DNA of 64,000 nt. Origin: SAR202-VII-2 sp965263165 (lineage in GTDB: Bacteria; Chloroflexota; Dehalococcoidia; Lucifugimonadales; SAR202-VII-2). The DNA lies in NCBI GenBank assembly GCA_965263165.1, contig OZ253584.1, forward strand, positions 1 to 64,000, given 5' to 3'. The notes under the pieces are model-generated. The model ran no database searches, was not told where the DNA came from, and worked only from the letters and a program-made list of their open reading frames with translations. Positions 49,879 through 59,018 of this stretch are shown here, piece after piece. The position numbers and the translations under genes are program-made. The number at the start of each line of letters is the position of its first letter. The first letter of the stretch is position 1.

Positions 49879-51215
49879 ATGGCCCCTACGAACCGGCCCG
49901 GGTTGAGCACTCCGGTGGGATCGAACTGTTGCTTCAGGCTGCGCATCAAGCTCAAGCCGCTCCCCGCGTCCGCCCACGGATCCACCAGCGCCTTCACGTC
50001 TGGTGGCGCCGACTCCAGCACAAGGTACCCGCCCCTGCCGCTGGCAGTAGCCCGCGCCTCCTCCACAAAGGAGACCAGCGCGTGCGCCGCCGCTCCATTC
50101 TCCCCCGGGCGCCATCCCAAGTGAACGATGCCATGGGAGACGTGGGCAACGGCCGCCCAGTCGAAGCCATACCCGCCCGAGAGTTCCGCCAGGGAGTCGA
50201 GAACCGCGCCAACGTCCGCCGGCCGAACCCCAACCCGCGCCGCCAACAGCGGGGCCCCTTCGCAGGCCGCATCGGCAAGCGCCCCTCGCAGGGAGGCCAC
50301 GCCTCCGGCGGCGATGGACTCCGCCTGCACAGAGCCGTTCTCGGCGCAGATGCCGCCCGCGTCCCTCAGCACCCGAGCTACGGATACCGCCTGCCCGTGA
50401 GCGCCCACAGCAAGGGCAGCCTTAGCATCCTTACGAGTGTCTCCCGCCAGCCCCTGAAGGGCGCCGCCGGCGGCCACGGATAGGAAGGCCGCATCCAGAG
50501 GCGTGGCCATGATGCCCAGGGCCGCCTCGCAGGCGGCGGCGACGGTGGGGAAGAAGGCCGTTAGAGCGCCCTCGGCAGCCGGCTCGGGCATGACTTTCAG
50601 GGACGCCTCCACAATCACCCCAAGTGTCCCCAGCGACCCTATGTAGAGCTTGTTCATGTCGTACCCGGTGACGTTCTTGACCACCTTGCCCCCGGCCTTG
50701 GTGACGACGCCGTCGGCATGGACAACCCTGATGCCTATCGTCATGTCCCGGGCCGTCCCGTAGCGATGCCGCAACGGCCCGCTCGCCAGGCTTGCCTGGA
50801 CGCCGCCCAAGGTGGTCCGCTCGCGCCGGGGCGGGTCGAGCGGCAGGAACTGACCCTCCTTCCTGAACACGGCGTCAAGACCGGCGAGGGTGATGCCGGA
50901 CTGTACGGTCGCGGTCAGGTCCTCGGGCTCGTACTCCAGGATGCGGTCGAGGCCGGTAAGCACCAGGGCGACATCGTAGCGGGCGGGCAGATTGCCCAAG
51001 CCCATGCGCGTTCCCCCACCCCACGGCGCCACAGCCAGTCCCTCGGCATGACACGCGCTGAGGACTGCCGAAACCTGCTCCTCAGAGGCCGGGAACACGG
51101 CAACGCTGGGCAGCAGTCCATCGATTCTGTACGGTTCGAGGCGGGCGCCCGAGAGGATGGACTGCGACGGCAGCGCCCCTTGAAAGAGGGTTGGCAGGTT
51201 GCTGGTCCGTTGCAT
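49875..51215 (-). CDS. glcE: Glycolate oxidase FAD-binding subunit E
   Basis: 446 residues from ATG 51215. PCMH-type FAD domain: VAPWGGGTRMGLGNL (about 62-76), then DLTATVQSGITLAGLD and KVVKNVTGYDMNKLYIGSLG (about 155-175). Shorter substrate domain than GlcD, as usual. An upstream start is possible, but those residues are not family-like. Forms the dehydrogenase with glcD and glcF. Confidence 0.9.
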   Translation of the reverse strand: MQRTSNLPTLFQGALPSQSILSGARLEPYRIDGLLPSVAVFPASEEQVSAVLSACHAEGLAVAPWGGGTRMGLGNLPARYDVALVLTGLDRILEYEPEDLTATVQSGITLAGLDAVFRKEGQFLPLDPPRRERTTLGGVQASLASGPLRHRYGTARDMTIGIRVVHADGVVTKAGGKVVKNVTGYDMNKLYIGSLGTLGVIVEASLKVMPEPAAEGALTAFFPTVAAACEAALGIMATPLDAAFLSVAAGGALQGLAGDTRKDAKAALAVGAHGQAVSVARVLRDAGGICAENGSVQAESIAAGGVASLRGALADAACEGAPLLAARVGVRPADVGAVLDSLAELSGGYGFDWAAVAHVSHGIVHLGWRPGENGAAAHALVSFVEEARATASGRGGYLVLESAPPDVKALVDPWADAGSGLSLMRSLKQQFDPTGVLNPGRFVGAI

Positions 51216-51282
51216 CAGGGTCTCATGAGTGCTGGCCCAGCCAGGGCGGGCGCGGCCGACCCCGTCATTGCCGTCTTCATCA

Positions 51283-52731
51283 TTAGATATAGGAGCCCGG
51301 CCCTGCATTGAGGACCGCGGCCGACTGCGGAATGTACTCCGGCGCCTCGCCATCGCGGGGGAAACCCTTGTCCGGGTTGAGCTGGCCCCTGTTGCCAAAG
51401 GCCTCCTTCACCCTGAGCATAGCGTCCATGTCCTCGGGGGTGAACATCAGGGGCATGTAGGCAAGCTTCTCGAGGCCCACCCCGTGCTCACCGGAAAGGA
51501 CCCCGCCCAACTCGACGCACTTTTTGAGGATGTCTCCGCCGGTGCGCATCGCCAATTCCAGCTTGCCCGGCTCCCTCTCGTCGAAGAGGATCACCGGGTG
51601 CAGGTTGCCGTCCCCAGCATGAAACACATTGGCCAGTCCCAACCCCCGCTCGGCGCATACGTCCACCGCATACCTGAGCGCTTCCAGCAGCCTGGTCCGC
51701 GGCACCACGCCGTCGAGCAGGTAGTAGTTGGGGGCAATGCGGCCAAATGCGCCAAACGCCCCTTTTCTTCCGGCCCAGAGGAGCTGACGCTCCTCGGCCT
51801 TCTCCGCCCAGCGCACTTCGCGGGCGCCGCTTTCAGCGAGCACCGTGCCCACTAGGTCCGCCTCGGCATTGACCGCCTCGTCCATTCCGTCCAACTCGAC
51901 GAGGAGCACAGCCTCGGCGTCCAGCGGGTAACCGGCGTGGACGTAGGGCTCAACGGCCTGAATCGTCAGGCTGTCCAGCATCTCCAGGGCGGCGGGAATG
52001 AGGCCACGCCCTATCAGCATGGAAACCGCGCTGCACGCCGTCTCCATCTTGTCGTAAACGGCCAGAAAGGTCTTCACGGCCTCGGGGAGGGGCGTCAGGC
52101 GAACCGTAATCTTGGTCGCCACGGCAAGGGTGCCCTCGGAACCCACCACCGTCCCCGTCAGGTCGTAGCCCGGCGCCTCCCGAACATCCCCGCCAACCTG
52201 AACAACCGAGCCGTCCACCAGCACGAGCTCCAGACCAAGTACGTGGTTCGTGGTCACGCCGTACGCCAGGCAGTGGGGGCCTCCAGCGTTCTCCCCAACG
52301 TTGCCGCCGATGGTGCAGGCCTTCTGCGAGGACGGGTCCGGGACATAGTGCAGCCCATGCTTCTCCACGTGGTGGGACAGGTCCAGGTTCACCACGCCGG
52401 GCTCCACCACGGCAGTGCGGTTCACGGGGTCCACGTCCACGACGCGGCGCATACGGGACAGGGGCATCAGGATCGAGGTGGCCCAAGGCACCGCCCCGCC
52501 GCTCAGGCCGGTGCCGGCGCCCCGGGGCACAACGGGGATGCCGCTCTCGTAGGCTAGGCGCATTACCTGCGAGACCTCGTCGGTGCTGGCGGGCAGGACG
52601 ACAAGCCGCGGAACCTCGCGTTCGGGCGAGCCATCGCGCTCGAACACCAGCAGGTCCTCGGGAAGGTGAACGACGTACTCGTCGCCAACGATGGACTTGA
52701 GCCGCTTGACCAGCTTGGATAAATCGTTCAT
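51283..52731 (-). CDS. glcD: Glycolate oxidase subunit D (FAD-linked oxidase)
   Basis: 482 residues from ATG 52731. FAD domain with VVPRGAGTGLSGGAVPW (about 70-86), CTIGGNVGENAGGPHCLAYG (about 130) and SEGTLAVATKITVRL. The C-terminal oxidase domain has NVFHAGDGNLHPVILFD and SGEHGVGLEKL (about 415), the histidines that hold substrate. Catalytic subunit for glycolate or D-lactate. Operon order D-E-F. Promoter should lie in the divergent gap with rsmD. Confidence 0.94.
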   Translation of the reverse strand: MNDLSKLVKRLKSIVGDEYVVHLPEDLLVFERDGSPEREVPRLVVLPASTDEVSQVMRLAYESGIPVVPRGAGTGLSGGAVPWATSILMPLSRMRRVVDVDPVNRTAVVEPGVVNLDLSHHVEKHGLHYVPDPSSQKACTIGGNVGENAGGPHCLAYGVTTNHVLGLELVLVDGSVVQVGGDVREAPGYDLTGTVVGSEGTLAVATKITVRLTPLPEAVKTFLAVYDKMETACSAVSMLIGRGLIPAALEMLDSLTIQAVEPYVHAGYPLDAEAVLLVELDGMDEAVNAEADLVGTVLAESGAREVRWAEKAEERQLLWAGRKGAFGAFGRIAPNYYLLDGVVPRTRLLEALRYAVDVCAERGLGLANVFHAGDGNLHPVILFDEREPGKLELAMRTGGDILKKCVELGGVLSGEHGVGLEKLAYMPLMFTPEDMDAMLRVKEAFGNRGQLNPDKGFPRDGEAPEYIPQSAAVLNAGPGSYI

Positions 52732-52929
52732 GGCCGCCCGCCGTGACCGCCCATACTTGCTTGGCGCCATTTTAGGCGTTGGGCCTTCAGCGGCGCAACG
52801 GCAAAGGGGCCACCGCCCCAACGAAAGCTGCCTGCTCTGTCAGGTTTACCCTCCTGGGGACTATGCGAGAATGCCAAAGCTGTGCTAGAATGCCAGCAAC
52901 CCAGACTGAGGCTGTCAACCAGTGAAGCG

Positions 52930-53484
52930 ATGACCCTGCGAGTGGCAGGCGGCGCCGCAAGGGGCGTTCCCCTCGCCGCAGTCAACGACCGGGGTGTCCG
53001 CCCTACCTCCGAGCGGACCCGCAGCGCGCTCTTCTCCATACTGGCGGCCTACGGCCTAGAGGGGTGCTCCGTACTGGACCTCTATGCGGGCACCGGCGCA
53101 TTGGGCATAGAAGCTCTGAGCAGAGGCGCAGCCCGGGCAGACTTCGTGGAGCGGTCCGCCAACCAGTGCCGCCTGATTCGCCAGAATCTCAAGGCGGCCA
53201 AAGTTGAGGATTGTGCCCGCGTTTTCTGTGCACCCGTCAGGCGAGTCTTGGACAGACTGGAAGGGCCATACCGCTTCATCCTGGCAGACCCACCCTATGA
53301 GTGCAAGGAGATTCAATCGTTGATGTCGCGGCTGTCGGAGGCGTCCTGGCTCGAACCCGGTGGCGTGCTCGTTCTGGAGCACAGCGTCCGCAACGTCCCC
53401 GCCCACGCCTTCAATGCCCTCAGCCTGGTGCAGAGCCGGCGCTACGGGGACAGTTGTCTGTCGCTTTATTCAAGGGGAGCATGA
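52930..53484 (+). CDS. rsmD: 16S rRNA m2G966 methyltransferase
   Basis: 184 residues. LRVAGGAARGVPLAA at the start, TSERTRSALFSIL, AdoMet motif VLDLYAGTGALGIEALSRGA and catalytic ILADPPYE (DPPY). Methylates G966 of 16S rRNA. ATG 52930 fits the family start. The stop overlaps the coaD start by 4 bp; rsmD-coaD is a common bacterial pair. Confidence 0.95.
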   Translation: MTLRVAGGAARGVPLAAVNDRGVRPTSERTRSALFSILAAYGLEGCSVLDLYAGTGALGIEALSRGAARADFVERSANQCRLIRQNLKAAKVEDCARVFCAPVRRVLDRLEGPYRFILADPPYECKEIQSLMSRLSEASWLEPGGVLVLEHSVRNVPAHAFNALSLVQSRRYGDSCLSLYSRGA

Positions 53485-53975
53485 TGGTGATCGCGGTCTA
53501 TCCGGGAACCTTCGATCCCGTCACCAACGGGCACGTCGACATTGCCCTGCGGTCCTCCCGCATCTTCGACAAAATCATCGTCGGTGTTTACGACTCTCCG
53601 CCCAAGACTCTCGTGTTCTCCACAGAGGAGCGGGTCGACCTCTTTCAACGCGCCACCACCCACCTGCCCAACGTCGAGATCACCTCCTACGCGGGCCTCA
53701 CGGTGGACTTCGCCAAGAAGATGGGTGCCAGCGTCGTCGTCAGAGGGCTCCGCATGGGCTCCGACTTCGACTACGAGTTCAGCATGGCGCTCATGAACAG
53801 GAAGCTCTCACCCGACATGGAAATCGTCTGCCTGATGACAACGCTGGAGTACCAATTCGTGAGCTCCAGCATGCTGAAGGAAGCCACCCGCCTGGGCGGT
53901 GACGTTCGAGGTTTGGTCCCAGACCACGTCCTGCCCCTATTGGGGGAGCGGCTGGGTGCGGCTAAAGCCGGGTAG
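53481..53975 (+). CDS. coaD: Phosphopantetheine adenylyltransferase
   Basis: 164 residues. YPGTFDPVTNGHVDIA holds the T-x-G-H nucleotide site; VVRGLRMGSDFDYEF and EYQFVSSSMLKEATRLGGD complete the family. Fourth step of coenzyme A synthesis. SD AAGGGGAG. Start ATG 53481 overlaps rsmD. Confidence 0.97.
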   Translation: MMVIAVYPGTFDPVTNGHVDIALRSSRIFDKIIVGVYDSPPKTLVFSTEERVDLFQRATTHLPNVEITSYAGLTVDFAKKMGASVVVRGLRMGSDFDYEFSMALMNRKLSPDMEIVCLMTTLEYQFVSSSMLKEATRLGGDVRGLVPDHVLPLLGERLGAAKAG

Positions 53976-53997
53976 CCTTTAGGAGAGGGGGTGCGCT

Positions 53998-54510
53998 ATA
54001 GATATCCTATTGCTTCTCAACGAACTTGAGGAAACCATCGGCGAGGCGACCCGCGTGCCGACGATAAGGCGCGGGCTGCTGGACCAGGACAAGCTCCTAG
54101 CCATCGTGGACCGGCTCCGCGTAGCCGTGCCACAGGACATCAGAGAGGCCGATCAAGTCCTGGAAAAGCGGGAAGCCATCATCAACCAGGCGCTGATCGA
54201 GGCCCGCAAGATCCGGCAAATGGCCGGGGAAGAAGCGAGCAAGCTGGTCCAGGAAGGCCAGATCGTCCATGAAGCTGAAGGGGAGGCGTCCTCCCTGGTG
54301 GCCCGGGCAGAGAAGGAGGCCGGCGAGTTGATCGACGCCGCCACCAAGGAAGCCCGCAGGCGGCTCGCGGAGTCTGACCAGTACGCCCTGCAGGCCCTGC
54401 GCCAACTCGACCAGGACCTAGAGGGCATCACGACATCGGTTCGCCGGGGCATCGAGTGGCTTGCGGCCCAGCGCGGCGACGAGCAGAACCGCCGGCCACC
54501 CACCCAGTAG
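53998..54510 (+). CDS. Coiled-coil protein downstream of coaD
   Basis: About 170 residues, long charged helices (about 40-150: VLEKREAIINQALIEARKIR..EGEASSLVARAEKEAGELID), like ATP-synthase b subunit or DivIVA-type proteins; no TM. The SD AGGAGAGGGGG (53981-53991) is ideally spaced to the triplet ATA 53998, giving IDILLLLNELEETI, which resembles the MDIL-type start I expect of related proteins; the first accepted start, TTG 54010, is 18 bases from the SD. An ATA start or a sequence change is therefore likely. Function unknown. Confidence 0.7.
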   Translation: MDILLLLNELEETIGEATRVPTIRRGLLDQDKLLAIVDRLRVAVPQDIREADQVLEKREAIINQALIEARKIRQMAGEEASKLVQEGQIVHEAEGEASSLVARAEKEAGELIDAATKEARRRLAESDQYALQALRQLDQDLEGITTSVRRGIEWLAAQRGDEQNRRPPTQ

Positions 54511-54546
54511 CCCTCTCCAAACGCGCCCATGCGCCCAGTAACGCAG

Positions 54547-54573
54547 GAAGGGGCCAGCTTCGCTGGCCCCTTC
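54547..54573. terminator. Hairpin terminator between convergent genes
   Basis: Perfect 12-bp stem GAAGGGGCCAGC / GCTGGCCCCTTC around a TTC loop, followed by a pyrimidine run TCTCT. Serves the coaD operon (+) and probably the TPR gene (-). Confidence 0.7.
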
Positions 54574-54605
54574 TCTCTGTCGTCAACCAGCGTGTCCCGC
54601 CGAGG

Positions 54606-55466
54606 CTACAGATCGCTGGAGTCCTCGTCCGCAGCCTCGTGCGTCTCCTCACGGGAGTCGGCATCGTCATCCTCGATGAAGACCGCGTCCTCGGCCAACT
54701 GCCTGCCCTCCTCATTGTCGCTCCAGGCTACCAAGGGGGCCATCAGGCTCTCATGGTCCAGAGCCGCATCAGAATCAAGCGAGGAAGAGCCGTCGGACGC
54801 GAACGGCTGAAAGCCAGCCGCGTGCGACGGAAAGGACCGGATCGCCGACTGGCTCGGGTGCCGATACGTCTCTCGAACGAGGAGCGCCACGCCACGTTGG
54901 CTCACGCTGGTCAGCGCGGCGTCATAGGTATTCCCCCCCTCGATGAGCCGGGTCAGACGCGCCGACATGGGGGGGTCGGGCCTGCCCAGCGGCTCCCCAT
55001 CCGGCGTCTTCACCCACAGGATCCCGTCCTCCACGCACAGCATGACCGGGTCGCCGGCCGCCAGCGTCGCCAGGGTCTTCTTAGAGGGCATCTCTTGCAG
55101 GCGGACGCGGCCCGTCTTGCCGCTCTCCTCTATGAATCGCGGCCCACTGATGCGTTGCCTCCGCTGGATCGGGCGCTCCTGGCCGTCCAGGGCCTCCAAC
55201 TTCTCCAGATTTCTACGGGCAATGGCGTTGAGCGGAGCAACATCCAGCGCTCGCTGGAATGCCTTCGTGGCCTCGTCGTTACGGCCAAGCTCAAAGAAGG
55301 CTCTACCCAACCGGTTCAGCACATCCTCGGTTTCGGGAAAGTCCGCCAGCATTGCCTCGTTGAGTTCCACCGCCTCTTCCCAACGGCTGTGCATGGCGAG
55401 GGCCACGGCCTTCCTGGTCTTTTCGCGGAGGAGCCTATCGCGCTCCTGCGCTGAGGGATTGAACAT
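54606..55466 (-). CDS. TPR-containing protein
   Basis: 286 residues. The first 100 hold two to three TPR-like helical pairs (RWEEAVELNEAMLADFPETE; DVLNRLGRAFFELGRNDEAT; KAFQRALDVAPLNAIARRNL). The middle (about 110-200) has beta-strand character, and the acidic tail (EDDDADSREETHEAADEDSS) is disordered. Likely a scaffold; partner unknown. Confidence 0.75.
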   Translation of the reverse strand: MFNPSAQERDRLLREKTRKAVALAMHSRWEEAVELNEAMLADFPETEDVLNRLGRAFFELGRNDEATKAFQRALDVAPLNAIARRNLEKLEALDGQERPIQRRQRISGPRFIEESGKTGRVRLQEMPSKKTLATLAAGDPVMLCVEDGILWVKTPDGEPLGRPDPPMSARLTRLIEGGNTYDAALTSVSQRGVALLVRETYRHPSQSAIRSFPSHAAGFQPFASDGSSSLDSDAALDHESLMAPLVAWSDNEEGRQLAEDAVFIEDDDADSREETHEAADEDSSDL

Positions 55467-55595
55467 GCTCGTTCACTCCGGAGGGATTAACGGTTACGGA
55501 GTTTAGGCGCCAACAATCCTCAAAAACAAGCCCTTTCGAGGGCGAATTTTACAGGGAATTCGGTCAACTCCACTACCGGCGCCCATCAAAGCCCG

Positions 55596-56336
55596 TCAAG
55601 AGCTCCCGTTCCCGACGCGCCTCTTCGGTAGCCGGAGCTGCGGCAGCCGCCACAGCGCCTCAACAACGATGCGCATGGATATCTTGGATGTCCCCTTTTC
55701 CCGATCGTAGAACACATAAGGAATTTCCTGGATGCGGAACCCTTCCCGCCAGCAGTGGTAGGCCATCTCGGCCTGGAAGCCGAATCCCCTGCATCGGGGT
55801 CGGTCGATGAGCCCGTCCCTCTCCAGCACCCCCCGCCGGAAGCACCGGAAGCCTGAAGTCGAGTCGCGCACTGGCATACCCGTGACCAGCTGGGCATAGA
55901 TGTTGCCACCCCGGCTGAGAGCCTTCCTGCGCCAGGGCCAGTTTGGATCGGCGCCCCCCCCGTCCACGTACCGGGAGGCGATGACGACGTCGGCTCTGTC
56001 CTCGAGCACCGGGGTCACGAGGTCAATGACGTGCTCAGGCGGGTGGGAAAGGTCGGCATCAATCTGGGCAATGATGTCTGCGCCCAGCCTCAGGGCCTCT
56101 CGGAAGCCGTCCCGGTAGGCTGAGGCCAGACCCAGCTTTCCCTGCCGGTGGATGACGTGCAGGCGACCGGGGTGCTTCTCGGCAAGGGAATCTGCGATTG
56201 CGCCGGTGCCGTCGGGGGAAGCGTCGTCCACAACCAGGATCTCCAGCTCGGGAAGCGTCTCCTCAAAGAGACGCCCCACGAGCTCAGGGAGGTTCTGAGC
56301 TTCATTGTAGGTGGGTGCGACGACGCAGGTCTTCAT
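55596..56336 (-). CDS. DPM1-like polyprenol-phosphate mannosyltransferase
   Basis: 246 residues, GT2 family. VVAPTYNEAQNLPELVGRLF at the start, VVDDASPDGT (DDxSxDGT), IAQIDADLSHPPE (metal-binding D-x-D) and ISGFRC-like TSGFRCFRR, with YVFYDREKGTSKIS near the end. Makes polyprenyl-phosphate-linked mannose or a related sugar at the membrane for glycan or lipid synthesis. No TM domain, as in DPM1. Confidence 0.88.
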   Translation of the reverse strand: MKTCVVAPTYNEAQNLPELVGRLFEETLPELEILVVDDASPDGTGAIADSLAEKHPGRLHVIHRQGKLGLASAYRDGFREALRLGADIIAQIDADLSHPPEHVIDLVTPVLEDRADVVIASRYVDGGGADPNWPWRRKALSRGGNIYAQLVTGMPVRDSTSGFRCFRRGVLERDGLIDRPRCRGFGFQAEMAYHCWREGFRIQEIPYVFYDREKGTSKISMRIVVEALWRLPQLRLPKRRVGNGSS

Positions 56337-56463
56337 TGACGAGGCTGTGTCCGCCGAGGATTCCGCAGGGGATAAGTGGCTCTATGGAAGCTACATCTAG
56401 CCCGCGTTCTCCTGTCCCCCAGAGTACACCCCTGCAGCACAGCGTCAACCCTGCGGCGCAGCG

Positions 56464-57678
56464 TCAACCGGACCGCGCGGCGGCGCCGAACTGTCCGGAT
56501 GCCGATCGCTGCTCGTCGCGATGATGCCAATGCCGCTCCTCAACCGCCTCGACGGCGTCCTGCACGAGCCCCGCCACGTCGAGGTCTTCTTCGAAGCGTT
56601 CCAGCTCCTCCGGCGCGCTGCGCGTGACAGGGTGCGCCGGGGTGAACAGGCTGCAGCAGTCCTGGTCTGGAAGGATGGATATGGGGTAGGCCCCCAGGGC
56701 CCGCGACTGGTCCATGATCTCCATCTTGTCCATGCCGATCAGCGGGCGGAGGACCGGCAGGGATGCGACGGCGTCTATGGCGGCGATGTTCTCGATAGTC
56801 TGGGAACTGACTTGCCCCACGCTCTCCCCGGTGACGAGGGCCAGAGCCCCCACCCGTCCGGCGACGCGCTCGGCAATGCGGAACATGAACCGGCGGTAGA
56901 GGACCACCCTGTACGCTGGCGGCGTCGTCAGGATGATGGCCTTCTGGATTTCGGCCAGCGGCGCCAGCAGCAGCTTCGAGGCGTACTGGTAACGGGTCAT
57001 CACCTGCACCAACTCATGGGCCTTCTCCATAGAGCTCGCGTCCACCAGGGGGTAGCTGTGAAAGTGCAGGAAGATCACCGGGCACCCCCGTTTCATCATG
57101 CGCCACGAGGCAACGGGCGAGTCGATGCCCCCGGAGAGCAGGCACAGGACCGGAGCGCTGACGCCCACCGGAAGCCCCCCTGGACCCGGCGTCTTGTCGA
57201 GGTAGACGAAGGCGTCCCGGGCCATCACGTCCACGTAGATCACGGCGTCGGGATTCTTGAGGTCAACCCTGGCGCCGGTGGCCTGCTCCACCAATGCTCC
57301 AAGATCGCGATTCAGCTCGATGGACGTGAGCGGAAACCTCTTATCGGCCCGGTTGGCGGTGATGCGGAATGAGGAAAAGGGCCTCGAACCAGCCAGCCCG
57401 GCCACAAGCTCCCGGATGGATCCGAGGTCAGGGCCCGTCCGATGCGCCAGCGAGAAGTTGACCACGCCAAATACGCGCCTCAAACGCTCCTCGACGGCTG
57501 GCCATGAAGCGTCGTCGGACAGCGTGAGGCCGACCATCATCCGGCGGTCCCACACGCTCCGCACCCCCAGCCCCCAAGTGGCCTCGCGCAGGTTGTCCGC
57601 CAGACGCCTGATGAAGAACGGTTGGTTCTTTCCCTTCAGGCCTATTTCATGGAACCGCGTTATGACGTAGCGGCTCAT
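56464..57678 (-). CDS. thiI: tRNA 4-thiouridine synthase
   Basis: 404 residues from ATG 57678. N-terminal ferredoxin-like and THUMP domains (SRYVITRFHEIGLKGKNQPF) followed by the PP-loop LLSGGIDSPVASWRMMKRG (about 180) and GESVGQVSSQTIENI. It lacks the rhodanese domain of E. coli ThiI, as in many bacteria. The C-terminal about 25 residues are non-conserved. Makes s4U8 in tRNA, and perhaps thiazole sulfur. Overlaps the NUDIX stop by ATGA. Confidence 0.93.
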   Translation of the reverse strand: MSRYVITRFHEIGLKGKNQPFFIRRLADNLREATWGLGVRSVWDRRMMVGLTLSDDASWPAVEERLRRVFGVVNFSLAHRTGPDLGSIRELVAGLAGSRPFSSFRITANRADKRFPLTSIELNRDLGALVEQATGARVDLKNPDAVIYVDVMARDAFVYLDKTPGPGGLPVGVSAPVLCLLSGGIDSPVASWRMMKRGCPVIFLHFHSYPLVDASSMEKAHELVQVMTRYQYASKLLLAPLAEIQKAIILTTPPAYRVVLYRRFMFRIAERVAGRVGALALVTGESVGQVSSQTIENIAAIDAVASLPVLRPLIGMDKMEIMDQSRALGAYPISILPDQDCCSLFTPAHPVTRSAPEELERFEEDLDVAGLVQDAVEAVEERHWHHRDEQRSASGQFGAAARSG

Positions 57679-58121
57679 GCGCCCCGCCAACGCAGGTAGA
57701 GCTGTGAACAGAGCGAGCCCTGCGCCGCCCCTGGCCCAAGGGCCTCGACGTCGGCCCAGCGCCAGGCTGTATAGCGGGTAACGCCGTCGCTGGCGCGGCC
57801 CACCGGCAGCCTGGGTTCGGGCTCCCGAAAGCTGGCCCGGTACACAACCATGTCCAGGATGTAGGTTGACCGCTCCTGCCGGCCACGCTCCAGGCATTCG
57901 CCCAGCTCGATATCCACGCCGAGCTTGGCCTTGCCCACCCGAATCGCCGCCTTCTCGATCGTCTCTCCGTCCCGAAGCGAGGCCGCCGGTAGGCCCCAGA
58001 CGCCCGGCAGGTCCTCTCCCGGCTCCTCAGGACGCCGCACCACGAGCACCGCATCGGCCTCATCGTCGCGTGGGATGGCCAGGGCCACGGCTTCTCTGGT
58101 GGGCTTGTTGGGAGAGAACAT
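57675..58121 (-). CDS. NUDIX-fold protein with non-canonical active site
   Basis: 148 residues. The NUDIX box region reads GLPAASLRDGETIEKAAIRV and GKAKLGVDIE: the first Glu and Arg are present, but the R-E-U-x-E-E core is R-V-G-K-A-K, lacking the metal-binding glutamates. So it is probably not a standard pyrophosphatase. Overlap with thiI (ATGA) suggests a shared RNA or thiamine context. The family form GSLCSQLYLRW at the end recurs in my memory of related Chloroflexota proteins. Confidence 0.75.
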   Translation of the reverse strand: MFSPNKPTREAVALAIPRDDEADAVLVVRRPEEPGEDLPGVWGLPAASLRDGETIEKAAIRVGKAKLGVDIELGECLERGRQERSTYILDMVVYRASFREPEPRLPVGRASDGVTRYTAWRWADVEALGPGAAQGSLCSQLYLRWRGA

Positions 58122-58169
58122 GTCGTTGACGAGGGGAGCGGGTGAATGGGAAGGGCCGCCGCGGACAGG

Positions 58170-58868
58170 TCAGCGCCGGCGGAACAGGGCAAAGAAGCGA
58201 TCCTCGTATTCGGAGAAAACGTCCCATTGGTCCAGCTCACGCTTGAGGGCAACGGGGTCCAAGTTGCCGCGGCGGGCATCGCCGAACATGGCCTCTATGC
58301 GGTCCCGGGCGTCTCTGGGCACGCCGCTGGCATCCATATCAAGAAGGCCGTGGGCGTGAAGCTCCTGCACGTTGGCCGCCACCGACCGAGCCGTCAGCTC
58401 GTAGATGAACTTGAGGAGGGAAACGTCCCAGAGGTCGTCGACGCCTCTGATCACGGCGGTAAGATTCTCTCCCCGGTGGTCTAGGTCGCCGATAATGCTA
58501 TTGGCCACCTTCCGTAGCCCCCCCGACGCAATGGTCGTGTCTCTGGGGTCGTTGCGATAGCCGTACATCAGCCCCGCAGCGCCGGGGCCGTAACGCTCGG
58601 TCTCCATCTGGAAGTAGCGCCGGGCCTCCGAACTGAACCCCTCCAGGTTGGAGACGTAGTAGGGCGTCACCACCTGTGGCCGCTGCGCCGTGACCGTCCC
58701 CTGCCGCACGACAGCGTCGTCTGTGTCCCCGGTCAGGTCAGCGTAGGCCGGCTTCGTGACCACGTAGTACTTGAGGACGGTCGCGCCGAAGGTTGCCAGG
58801 GTTTGGCGGGGCGGGCGCAGCACCTCGGTGCTGCTAATGGCATGGGCTATGCGTTCGTCGGGGATCAT
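58170..58868 (-). CDS. Conserved hypothetical protein
   Basis: 232 residues from ATG 58868 (an upstream frame to 59042 overlaps the promoter of the MetE-like gene and is not family-like). Features: LATFGATVLKYYVVTKPAYA near residue 25, GRxQPTVVTPYYVSNLEGF-like stretch, YRNDPRDTTIASGGLRKVAN (about 120) and a helical C-terminus. No family name. Divergent from the MetE-like pair. Confidence 0.6.
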   Translation of the reverse strand: MIPDERIAHAISSTEVLRPPRQTLATFGATVLKYYVVTKPAYADLTGDTDDAVVRQGTVTAQRPQVVTPYYVSNLEGFSSEARRYFQMETERYGPGAAGLMYGYRNDPRDTTIASGGLRKVANSIIGDLDHRGENLTAVIRGVDDLWDVSLLKFIYELTARSVAANVQELHAHGLLDMDASGVPRDARDRIEAMFGDARRGNLDPVALKRELDQWDVFSEYEDRFFALFRRR

Positions 58869-59018
58869 GGCCCCTAAGACATCAGGGGTAAGGTTTCGGC
58901 ATTGTAGCACCCCCAGCCCCCTCCAACCAGGCTTGTCCGTCGCTGCGGCGTTCCGGTAAGATGTGGGAGCGCTTACGAAATCGTTCAACCTGCCGAAACC
59001 TCTGCGCGGGAGTGCTTC

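Noticed and set aside
54456..55454. 332-codon plus-strand frame opposite the TPR gene
   Set aside because: Shadow; TPR pattern and start are on the minus strand.
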